The translations under genes were made by a program, and so were the position numbers. A DNA stretch of 64,000 bases from Isoetes taiwanensis (lineage: Eukaryota > Streptophyta > Lycopodiopsida > Isoetales > Isoetaceae), in assembly GCA_021234155.1 (NCBI GenBank), contig JAJEKV010000032.1:2450783-2514782 (forward strand). Reading direction: 5' to 3'. The notes below the pieces were generated by a model. The model searched no databases. It saw only the letters and a program-made list of their open reading frames with translations, and was not told the DNA's origin. This document shows positions 54,742 through 64,000 of this stretch, piece by piece. How positions within the stretch are numbered: position 1 is the first letter of the stretch; each line of letters begins with the position of its first letter.

Positions 54742-56420
54742 GGTATTTGGATGGTTTTCCATGAAGAAGGTGTGAGCCTGATTGCAAAAAACTTCGCTAT
54801 ACATTCGTTCTTATACACATCCTGTAATGGTCCTTCCACTTGACAGTCTCGTATATACATTTATGTGTGTATATGCATGCTTGGCATACATGCAGTATGT
54901 GATAAATATAAACAAAGGGTTTACAAAAAAAAAGACAAATTTGGGGAGGCAAGAGCTTGAATGGATTGTCTTGGGAGGATTGTCGAAGCAAGAGAGGGCG
55001 TTGGAGCTTGGAGACTGCATCAAATCTTTTTTTTACAGGTGGGGTTTTCACGGATTCAAGTGAGTTATAAGCTGCTATGAAACATTAGATGCATGCTTTG
55101 GGTAATGATTCCCTGGGGTTTTCACGGATTCAAGTGAGTTATAAGCTGCTATGATACATTAGATGCATGTTTTGGGTAATGATTCCCTGTGTAATAGCTA
55201 TGGTGAGAATTGTTGATGCTTTGGTAGAGCAAGCTTTTGCTGCATGTATTGTAGAATTAATTGAGATATTATGGGCTACATCAACGGTTTTAGCCTGCAA
55301 CAAAATTGGCACAGTTGGATGCAGAACTTATGAAAGCCTCTCAGAAGGACCAGGAACAGATGGATTTGGCTTGCTAAGGGGTCGAGTTGAAGGAATCAAA
55401 TGCTGATTTGATAAATTCAGAGGTCGGCGTGGTCATTCCATAATACAGAAAGGTGACCCAACTGCCTCAAGATCCGACTCCAGTTCATGGGCAATTGGCT
55501 GAAATTCATCCAGAGGGAATTTACTGGAGAAAGTATGGGCTGCGGCAACATGAAAGGGTATGCGCATACGAGGTTTACCCCACCAACTCTGCCAACGGGG
55601 CTCGGAATGTGAGCTGGCTGGGCATTTCTCTGCTAACAGGGCCTGCATGTAGGTTGGCTGAGCTTCCCATTGTCCCAGAGCTATGTGTCATGATGGTTTG
55701 GTATTCTGACCATGTTCTTTGCTTTTGATGCTCATGTTTGGTATTTCATTGGATTATGTTGTCATTGTCTTAGCACAGTACTCACGTAGGATTTTTCGTC
55801 TGTGTTTGTGCTTATCCAAGATTTCCAGAGTATTTCCATGCATGCAGAGGCAGCCAGGGATCCCCACTTAGTCACAAGGACTAACCCCATTGAATGCATG
55901 TGCAGTGGACCCGCAAGGCAGCGGTCAGGTTGATGGTGGCAATGCAGCCGGGAGTCATGCTTGAGTCTGAAGCTAGAAGTTTCTATTTGATTTGCTCAGT
56001 TGCTGTTGTACATGAATATAGATAGCGCATTATAAATGTTTGAGCTGTTTGATTTGCTCAACTCGAGATTGGAATATATTAAGCTTATGAATACGTTGAA
56101 TGCATTAGCAATGTTGTCTGTTGAGTTTAGACTGTGGATTTCAATTGCAAAGGAAGATTTAATTCTTCACCTAAATTCACACCAACATAAATCTAGCCTT
56201 AAGTTAGACAAGATTCCGAGTTGCCAGGAGGGTCAACTCGGCAGGCTCGTCACACATCCACATAGAACCTGTTATGTTATTTGTATTCTCTAGTTGCTTT
56301 GTAAATTAAAATAATATAGTGCGGTTATAGATTTGTATATGGATGGTTTTGCATGAAGAAAGTATAAGCCTGGTTGCAGATAATCTTCGCTATAAACTAG
56401 TTCTGATTCACATCCACATG
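54742..56420. repeat. Direct repeat flanking the solo LTR (empty-site paralogue)
   Basis: 54,742-54,822 ('ggatggttttccatgaagaagg' to 'cacatcc') is repeated at 56,340-56,420 ('ggatggttttgcatgaagaaag' to 'cacatccacatg'). The second copy runs through the insertion point without the LTR. Confidence 0.85.
54823..56254 (+). mobile_element. Solo LTR of the array family
   Basis: Starts TGTAATGGTCCTTCC and ends GGCTCGTCACA, aligning with both ends and several inner blocks of LTRs 2-5 (for example 55,557-55,720 against 12,246-12,410, and 55,820-55,925 against 12,495-12,590). About 1,432 bases, so ~1 kb shorter than array LTRs. Flanked by CATCC on both sides (54,818-54,822 and 56,255-56,259), a 5-bp target duplication. 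It contains its own 76-bp tandem duplication (about 55,038-55,187). Confidence 0.9.
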
Positions 56421-57770
56421 TATCGTAATTTCTATATCAAAGCTAAGATATTTGATTCATTTGCCTTCTATATGTTTTTAGTAGGCTTGTCTAACCCTCC
56501 CTACAAAATTTCTTGAAATTCTAGCTTGTCCATATGGCGCCTAGGGTTTGAGAGCGCCTAAAGAAATAACCACATAGCATAAGGTATTCTTTGTCATTTG
56601 TAGTAAAAAATATGTACACGTATACTAGTATAGAAATATTGTAGACCTTAATTTTGACCTTCTCGAGTTTCTATTGAAATACCGAAATCTAATATAGTTG
56701 TCGGCAAACTTGAGTCGCGTGTGTGGGATATGACATTGGAGCATGTTTACACATTCATGTTCGTGACCATATGCACCACAGAAGGAGCTTTTATATTTAT
56801 CAACATTACAAATGAGCTTCATATCAAGCCAAAAAATGTGTAAGGACCACAAAAGGAGCTTTTATATTTATCAGCAATACAAATGGGCAAGTGGACGGAT
56901 GTTTACACATTCGTATTCGTGACGATCAGCAATACAAATGAGCTTTACATCTAGCCATCGAACGTTGTGATTATAAACTCTATATCTTTGCTTATTTTGG
57001 ATTGCACCATGCTCTAATTCCTAAAAGAATTTTGTATTCGTGTAGATCAACCATATATATTCTAATTTTCCAATATGCTTGAGTTATTTAGGAAAAATGG
57101 TGAGGGTCAATCAAATGATAGGACCAAACCGAGTTACTAAACATACTTTGCACAAGATAGTTCAATACAATCATGTAAAAAACCCTGCCATTGCGTTAAC
57201 CCTACATAGATCACTCTATCTATACCATCTCCGCTAAAATCATCGAAGCCTCAGTACAGGAAGCAATTTCATTACCTAAGCTTTGAAGGATTTGGAATAG
57301 ATATTCAACTACTTGGTTTTCCACAAGCAAGACACTTCTATCTTTCTACATATGGCGAAGTTTTATCGAGGCTGCCTAGCACTTCTCATTGCTCCACAAG
57401 TCTAGAGATTGCAGCCCTAGGTTCGAACAAATGTCTCTAACTTTAAACCACAAGTGGGCACGAGCAGATCTCAGCTTAAGAAAGAGAAAGGAGATGCAAC
57501 AAAGTAAGTTGTTGATAGTATGAAAAAGGAGATGCAACAAAGTAAGTTGTTGATAGTATGAATTGAAAAAAATCAACAGAAGTTCGTTACAATTGAATGG
57601 AATGGAAGATTGTGTTAGAATTCAAGAGCAATTTAGTGATACAGTGACAGAAAGATAGAAAGCAAGGGATGCTTTGCAGAAGTTATCCTGAACAGATGGC
57701 CATTGCATAAACAGAATGATATAAAAGCAATTTAGGAATGTTACATCACAAAGCTGGTCTTTCATCTCGT
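56421..57770. other. Interval with small duplications
   Basis: Two imperfect direct repeats: 'ggagcttttatatttatca' near 56,783 and 56,855 with flanking pieces, and 'aggagatgcaacaaagtaag' near 57,489 and 57,527. No gene recognised. It lies downstream of the RRP17-like gene. Confidence 0.5.
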
Positions 57771-57832
57771 CTGAATGAACTCCACAATTAGAAGATGGAC
57801 TACATCACACGTTGCTGTTATAAGCAGTTTCC

Positions 57833-59003
57833 TTATCGAAGTCTTGGTTTCTTGGAATTTGTATGTACCTTTCCATCAGACTTCCCTTTCACTCTTGAAG
57901 GCTTTGGCCCTTGAAGATTTGAAGGCTTTGGCACTTGAGGACAACAATCAACATGCTGGAAACAAATATTATCCTCAGACGCCATCACTGTTGTCTTAAC
58001 AATTGTTTCCACGTCTACATCCTCATATGTTACAGAATCTGTGCAGAAAATAGGGTCAGTTATTGGGCAGAATGAAGAGCGTAATTTATGGTTCTTTAGT
58101 CATACATACTCCCTATGTCCAACATAGAGCTTGATAACATAGAAATGCAGAGGTTGGGAGTTGCAATGCAAAGCCCTATTCTCTTATGAAAGCATGATAC
58201 CAAAGGTTTGTAACTGTTGTGTATAAACTAAGAGAATAAACACACAGACAGAAAAATGTTGTCAAAGGACACACCTACAACATTTGGTAAGTCCTCTGTA
58301 GCAGTTGCAACCTTAGCATCAGTAGCATTAAAATCTTTGGAAAGTATCTTGCACTCGCCATGACCTTGCTTTAGTCCCCTTTCAAGGCGTCTCTGAAATG
58401 CACATGGGCTAAGGTTGTGATCTTTTTGCGGAAAATACTATGTTCGATCATAAAAACTTTTCCACAACATAAAAACCTTGTCTATTTCATTCACAAAAAT
58501 TAGTTTGCAAGAATGATAAGAGACATACTTCTTTCCGTTCCCGAAGGCGTTTTTGACGTTCTTTAACCTGCTTCTGTGCTTCAGCAACTTTCCGTCTCTG
58601 TTTTTTCCTCTTGTGAAAGCCAGTAACAAAGTCCCTATATTTAGATTCCTTATTAGAACAGACTGCTGCAACTGCAACACATATGAAAAAAGGACGGCCA
58701 GTTTTATATAGTTTCAGAGAATGCAAATTGCATTCAGGTCATTGTTTTCAGCTTTGCAAAAGGGATGGAAATAATGCATTTATCCCATTGTTTTTAGGTT
58801 CATGGCACAGCTATGCATATGCAATTACTCCCCCAACTCAAGATGTATATATATATTTTTTGCTGGAAACTGAATCACCTGCGATCTTGCTCGTCGAAGA
58901 CAACTACTACAGTTTTATCGCGGCGAGCCCTCTTGGAAATTCGTCGGAGAGGATGCGCTACTGAAATTCCCGGCTCCTCTTCCTGCTCCTCAGCGGCGGG
59001 CAT
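57833..59003 (-). CDS. RRP17: RRP17/NOL12-like nucleolar rRNA-processing protein
   Basis: Four exons with GT-AG introns and matching phases: 59,003-58,879, 58,634-58,529, 58,392-58,275, 58,038-57,833. Together they encode 184 residues without interruption. Residues 20-50 read RRISKRARRDKTVVVVFDEQ, then DRRDFVTGFHKRKKQRRK, the family signature (VxFDxxxRxxxLTGFHKRK). A long Lys/Arg/Glu helix to about residue 77 follows, then an acidic middle and a basic tail (KPSRVKGKSDGK...KKPRLR). Yeast Rrp17 and human NOL12 act in nucleoli in 5'-end trimming of pre-rRNA. The plant role is inferred from family. Start Met is the first in frame before an acidic run (AAEEQEEE). No upstream overlap: a TIR element begins ~120 bases away. 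Exon joins were made by eye. Confidence 0.88.
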
Positions 59004-59123
59004 GTCTTCCGAGCTCCAGTTCTTCTTCGTTCTAGGTCAGCTCGAAATACCATTATTGCCATGTCTCCTGTATAAATAACTTATACAAAAATTCACTAGT
59101 AAGAAAAGTGTGCAGTAATTTTT

Positions 59124-60338
59124 TAGGGAAAATTTTAAAAATACCCTTATATTTATGGATATTTGTTAAAATACCCCTGTATTTTATGAAATTGCCAATT
59201 TGCCCTGATTTGGGATTGGGGCGGCTGTTAGAATGGCTGGGGGATTGAGCAAAATTCTATGGCTATGGAATCGGACTGCCAGTAGGGCTGAGGAAAGGCT
59301 TAATGAAGACCGGGCTGGATTATGAGTGTAGACCAGGGGATGATGTTTCATATGCTAATGAAAATCAAGCATTAGTGCAGGATTCCTCCTTCAAAATTTT
59401 GTCTTCACAAATTCGGCTTGGTCCAACCAGCATTGTTACGGTTTAAAATGGAGAATCTTGAGTAAACAATACTTGGACTCGAACAGTGAATCATTACAGA
59501 GGAATTGTTCGCATAATAATACTTGCCTGATCTCATGCCATCAACCATATTTTCTGGCCTAATATTGGGAACACTGGATCTGGCAGTCTCACAAATTTTA
59601 GCAGATAAGGATCGAATAGTTTAGCCTGCTTCATTTTTGATGTTGCTACGGCGAAAATCGTGATTAGAATAATGCGTGAAGCCTTAAGCTAGAAAGCCGC
59701 AACAAAATTAAGCTATTGTTCCCAGCCTGGGGGATGCACTTATACATAAGGGGTATGTCATCTGCGTTCGGAGGGTAGCAAAAAACCCCCCTTGTATACG
59801 CAATTTTAAAAGGCAATTTGACCCCTTTGTGTATAGATATTGCTCCAAATCAGTGCCTAAAAACACCCCTAACCCCTACGTATACGTACGCAAATGGTCC
59901 AAAAAACACCCCTCCGTTGAACTCTCATGGGTTATACGCTGATCAAAGGTGAATCCCCCGGGGTTCCCAGCTCTTTGCAAGACATCTTCTTCTCCAGTTG
60001 TACTCAAGAAGTATAAATTCTTAGAATTGGGAACATCAAGTATAGATTCGGAGAATTAGGATCATCTAACTCCACCATTCAAAATTGCTTCGAAAAATGT
60101 CTAAGATGGGCGCAGATGCAGTTTCTGAAAGTGCTTACTTTGGTCTGTGTAAGTTTGCTCAATGTTTGGCCTGTGGTACTTTGGTGGTTGCCCAAAAATC
60201 AGGGCAAATTCACAAATTATCAAAATACAAGGAAGGAAGGAAGGAAGGAAGGAAGGAAGGTTCTTTTATCGTCCACGGAGACCAATCGGTCTATACAAAT
60301 ATTCACAAATACAAGGGCATTTTTAAAATTTTTCCAAA
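59124..60338. mobile_element. TIR element, ~1.2 kb, long inverted ends
   Basis: 59,124-59,207 ('tagggaaaattttaaaaatac' ... 'atttgccctgattt') is inverted at about 60,192-60,338. The right end is split by ~65 extra bases at about 60,231-60,297, holding (GGAA)n and 'ttttatcgtccacggagacc'. No ORF inside. Probably a non-autonomous MITE-like element. Plus-strand 60,085-60,370 ORFs cross the repeat and are not genes. Confidence 0.7.
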
Positions 60339-60584
60339 TTTTTATTGTAACAAAAATATCCAAAGATAGTAATATTGCCCAACCTTGCTGAGTATTAGTG
60401 GGGGACCTATAAAGTTATAGAACATTAGTAATAGTGCCCAATGTTACTGGGTATTAGCTTAGAACTTGTAAATGATACTAAGACAGTGTCGATGTTTGAA
60501 GTTATGTTATTCATATCTACAAAAGCACACATTGCAGAGCTAGGACATAGTATAGCATAAGAGATCTATAGGAACTAAGGGGTT

Positions 60585-61078
60585 ATTTCATCTCGTAGAA
60601 TCTCTTTGTAGATTACATTTGGAATGAACCTCCTATTATTTTTGAGCAGTGCTTCTTGACTTGAGATGTCTTGAATGTATACCTTCACTCATGTTGTGCG
60701 GTGCACCTTGAGAATGCGACATAGAGCTGGCCATGGGCAAAAACTGGAGTTGGTAGGTAGATGCCAACAGAGATCATGGACTAGTCTCGTGACTTATTTA
60801 TGGTCATCGAGAATGCAAGTCGCACGGGGAACTGCCTTCAATTGAAAGGGAGGAGATCGTTGCCTGATGGCTCCAAGGTTATCCTTGGTATGAGAACCCT
60901 TGTTCCTTTATAGGTGCCTGTGATTATCTCTACATCTATGATTTTTGGGTGTGCTTTGATGACGCGAAGGGGGGTGCCATTGCAAAGACCAGCCTTCGTG
61001 TTCATGTTTCTAAGTAGGATGATGATGGCACCGTCTTTGATGTGCAGCTTATGCGATGGTAGGCCAAAAGGGTTAGGT
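60585..61078 (-). pseudogene. Helitron Pif1-like helicase, C-terminal relic
   Basis: Minus-strand frames read NPFGLPSHKLHIKDGAIIIL, LRNMNTKAGLCNGTPLRVIK, DVEIITGTYKGTRVLIPRIT, LEPSGNDLPFQL, then after a frameshift [29 protein letters not shown] (RC) and RFIPNVIYKEIL. This is the ordered end of plant Helitron Rep-helicase proteins, including the INKSQGQ motif (here INKSRD) and GQLYVAFSR. Stops and shifts make it non-functional. No Rep domain is in the window. Confidence 0.85.
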
Positions 61079-62288
61079 GGTTAATGAGCTCGATTGGGCC
61101 GGGTATGAGTCTGACACCCGCTGAGTCGCAGGTATTGTGCGGTGGGACGCCCTAGGCCCGCTAGGTGTGGTGAGCTGACCTATAGATTTAGGGGGGTAAG
61201 TCAAGTACGGATGATTGGGCGTATCTATGGAACCACTATACTCCGGGAAGCGATTCGTCCCTATCCTACCTCATCAAACTAGGAAGATGCAACCTGGAGT
61301 AGTCTCATAGGGTGATTCCATGAGAATATGTCTCCGGAAGGCTATAATCACGCCATAGCCTGTTTCGGCCTATCTGTAAAGTGTGCACAAGAGGGACGGA
61401 TGGAGTGGACTATCCTAGCCATTGTTCTATGCCAGCCAATACCGATGTCATAATTCCGTCTATTGTTATCCGGAGGCCCTGACTATCAGTTGATCCCCTT
61501 AGAACCCTCATTTATGATGCATTTCGTATGTTACATTGGCATTATGTTGATGTTGCCTAGATGATAGATGTGCCACCCTTTGAGGTGGTATATTGTTTAT
61601 GTATATTGTTTGGCTAGGTTGCATGCTTTCTAATCATTTTCTACATTTTTTTAGGAGCAATGGATTTTTCCTGCAAATATATTACAGACAAACAAGAAAC
61701 AATTTTAGTATTGTAAAGGGACATTAGTCATGGTAGTAAACAAAGATAATTATTGAATATAGATTAGGTTCATTATTATGAATGCACTGGCTGAAATCAT
61801 ATGGCATGAATAACTTTGACAATGCACTATAAAGGTAAATGAGAAGACATTGCCAGATGAAAATTTTTCTTCTTGGATGAGTAGATGAGAAACATATTAT
61901 GGGAAAATAAAAGGGAATGTGAACACACGTTACTTTTGTGTTATCATCCTGTAGCACATAAAGTTTTGAAATAAAATGCAAATTCGTGACATTTCCTAAG
62001 CCTTACAAAGTTTTAGAAATGCTTTAGCTAGTTCTCAACTCGGTTACTGACCTTGCAATGGTGTAGTTTTCTTTTTCTACCTCTCAAAGTACATTTGGAA
62101 TCCAACGTACACCATTCCATCTAAACAACGTGAAATCCTTCCCCTTCTAATTTGTTTTTGGAGTTAGCATTCTTTCAAAAACAGAAAAAGTGGCAGTTCT
62201 ACATTGGAAGTCTGATCTGTTTTCAATATAAAAAAGCATAAATCTCTGTTAAGCATATTACTTAGAAGGGGATTGAATTAAATTGAAT
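61079..62288. other. Unassigned interval
   Basis: 61,080-61,560 is GC-richer and ORF-free on both strands and resembles transposon or LTR DNA, but no ends were found. 61,560-62,288 is AT-rich, without features. Confidence 0.35.
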
Positions 62289-62610
62289 GAGTTTTTATCG
62301 TCCATGAAGCAATAGGCCCCCAACCCCCCCCCCCCAAAAAAAAAAAAGGGATCCCCCGAATCCTCCGAAGGGTTTTAGTGGGAAAGACCTTAGCATTAAT
62401 AAGCATACTAATAAATTGTATAAGTGGTACATCTCAAGGGGAAGTGTTGGAGGAAATAATAGAGTGTACATATCCATCACCTCCTAGAGATATGATCCTA
62501 GTAACTCAACTAAAGCCGTGTCCAACATCACATGGTGTGGCTGGTTAGGCTGGACCAACTTAGCATAGCGAGCCTCGATAGGTCCAAATTTTGAGTAGTC
62601 CTAAAGAGTG
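62289..62610 (+). repeat. Inserted repeat X, copy 2
   Basis: 'tttttatcgtccatgaagc', a C run and A run (62,322-62,347), 'cctccgaagggttttagtggg', 'gtggtacatctcaaggggaag' and 'tcacctcctagagatatgatcc' match copy 1 at 53,171-53,545 in order. Within it, a purine run followed by TGTTGGAGG resembles the 5' edge of a Ty1/copia LTR, which may be the origin of the block. Confidence 0.6.
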
Positions 62611-64000
62611 TCCTCGTGGCGCCTAGATGCTCGCAATCTCCCGACAGTTCTGCGGGCCCACACTTTGGAGGCAACAAGCCCAACCAGGTGGTTGAGCTCC
62701 TCGCAGCGAGGCGCAGGAGCCAGTGCTTTGGGGAGACCTCCCCCCACAGAGATCAGAGGCGCAACCTTTCCGCGTAACAGATGGTTTGATGTTGAGTGTA
62801 AGGAACGCAAACGCACACTCCGTCTCATCGTGGATCAGGACACGCGAGCTCAGGCCACCAACCATTACCGTGCCTTCCTCAAGGAAACAAAGGCAAGGTA
62901 CCTGGCAAGGCATGGGGTACTCTGCTGGGGCCGACCCACCCTACTGGGGAACATCACGGGCGGTGCAATGGGGGCGATCAACAGCTTTATGATCCCGAAA
63001 AAACGGACCGGATGTGCCCCAACGCATGGCGGTGATCACGAGAAGATGTCGAAGAGGGGCCGCGAGCGCCTAGCTAATGGGAAGGCGGCCAGAAGTTAGG
63101 CTACCGCAAGCGGAGCTGCTCAAGTGGACGGGGCAGCCCATGGTGCCCTTCCTTCTTTGACTTGTTCAACGAGCGCTACAAGAGGGTTTTCCCCGGTCAT
63201 GGATCAATGGCGGGATTGTTCCGATCTACAAAGGCAAGGGGACCCACCGGCCCGACCAATTCACCGAACCATCATGGTCACCAAGTGTTTGCCAAAGCCG
63301 CGGCGCGGGCATTCTCAACGGCCAGTAACCCGGATGGGCATAGGCAAGGGAAGTCGGGGCACTTACCGGGTGGGGCTTCCGACCCCGACATTTGACCATT
63401 GATCACATCTTCACACTTTCCGGGACCTCGGTCGAGGACAGAACCGTCGGGGAGGACAGATCGCCAAGCTATTTTGTGGACTTTGCAAAAGCTTTCGACC
63501 GCATACCACGGGAAAAGTTGTGGGCTTAAATTGCACCATCACGGGGCTCCCTATGGATCTGCAGAGCTAACGCAGCTAATGCGGTATCGTGATCTGAGAG
63601 CCGCGAGTGCCACATGCAACCGGAAGGACGATCATTTGCTAGCAAACATTGGAGTTAGGCAAAGGTTGTCCTCTCACCCCACACTCTTTGGACTTTACAT
63701 TGACCGGTTGGAAGCCCGGCTTGCCGCCAATGGGGGGTATCTGACTCTTGCACCAGTCATCCGGCAGACTCATCTATGCGGATGATGTGGACCTCTTGGC
63801 CCATACACCGGAGGGCATGCGGGCACACCTAGATGCCCCGGACACATTCTCGCCAGGCAACGGGCGCGGCGTGTCAACGGCCAAGACTAAGGTGGTCCTC
63901 ATATCCTCCTCCGCCATCCGGCACCTCCGGCCACTTATCGAGGGATAGTAGAGGTCACACCCAGCTACAAGTACCTGGGGGTGGAATTTCCGTCCTCGAT
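62611..64000 (+). mobile_element. LINE C, reverse-transcriptase part, window edge
   Basis: Pre-RT linker (WFDVECKERKRTLRLIV at about 62,783) followed by RT pieces in several frames: VPIYKGKG (about 63,220), YFVDFAKAFDRIPREKLW (about 63,470), NIGVRQ...LFGLYIDRLEARLA (63,650-63,725), LIYADDVDLLAHTPEGMRAH (63,767), STAKTKVVL (63,877), YKYLGVEF at the end. YADD and FVDF are present. Small indels, mostly one base, shift the frame about every 100-200 bases. Same family as A and B, GC-rich. Confidence 0.85.
63399..63948 (+). pseudogene. LINE C RT palm, frameshifted
   Basis: Motif A (FVDFAKAFD), motif B region (GVRQ, then PTLFGLYIDRLEARLAANGG; the GCPLSP core has lost a base) and motif C (LIYADD) are all recognisable but lie in three frames. 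Catalytic Asp residues remain. It cannot yield an RT as it stands. It aligns with the better preserved RT of LINE D (CFVDF, LFGIYIDALEGYIAE, MLYADD). Confidence 0.8.

Noticed and set aside
61080-61560. Ty3/gypsy LTR
   Set aside because: Composition fits, but no TG...CA ends, PBS or second copy could be found in the window.

Overview
The window looks like nuclear DNA of a land plant. It holds an intact PR-1/CAP gene, broken family-1 beta-glucosidase exons, exons of a plastid-type DnaJ and of a PDIA6-like disulfide isomerase, and a four-exon RRP17/NOL12-like gene, all with GT-AG introns. These sit in a sea of plant-type retroelements, including LTR elements primed by initiator tRNA-Met. The LINE types, with a C-terminal CCHC knuckle, and the low gene density make a seed-free plant such as a fern or lycophyte plausible. 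That is an inference, not a proof.

Layout. 1-12,883: a tandem array of one non-autonomous LTR element, (LTR 2.45 kb - internal 0.6-0.7 kb)n, with neighbouring units sharing LTRs. A second, 158-bp LTR-like unit with its own polypurine tract and primer-binding site is buried in each internal segment. 12,884-16,905: a LINE (endonuclease, RT, CCHC) broken by frameshifts and stops, abutting on its right an older opposite-strand LINE relic (16.9-17.8 kb). 17.9-25.0 kb: a mosaic of minus-strand exon fragments (PDI, DnaJ, LINE post-RT pieces, unassigned exons) with interleaved order. 25.2-27.7 kb: a tandem duplication whose second copy carries a TIR element with two perfect hairpins. 28.35-28.97 kb: the PR-1-like gene. 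30-32.5 kb: repeats and a 37-A tail. 32,528-36,286: a second TIR element, perfect 33-bp ends, carrying minisatellites, small hairpins and a captured two-exon segment. 36.3-38.8 kb: exon-like segments and a decayed GH1 gene. 39.0-44.4 kb: two inverted SINE-like copies flanking a GC-rich LINE (minus). 42-49.4 kb: mostly AT-rich sequence with a 460-bp pyrimidine tract. 50.8-54.0 kb: a second copy of the same LINE family (plus). 54.8-56.3 kb: a solo LTR of the array family with target duplication and a nearby paralogous empty site. 57.8-59.0 kb: the RRP17-like gene. 59.1-60.3 kb: a third TIR element. 60.6-61.1 kb: a Helitron helicase relic. 62.6-64.0 kb: a third LINE copy, running off the window.

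Only two genes look whole: PR-1-like and RRP17-like, both on the minus strand. The rest is transposon sequence or gene debris moved or trapped by transposons. The most notable structures are the shared-LTR array with its nested mini-LTR, the solo LTR with its empty-site paralogue, and the PDI/DnaJ exon mosaic.
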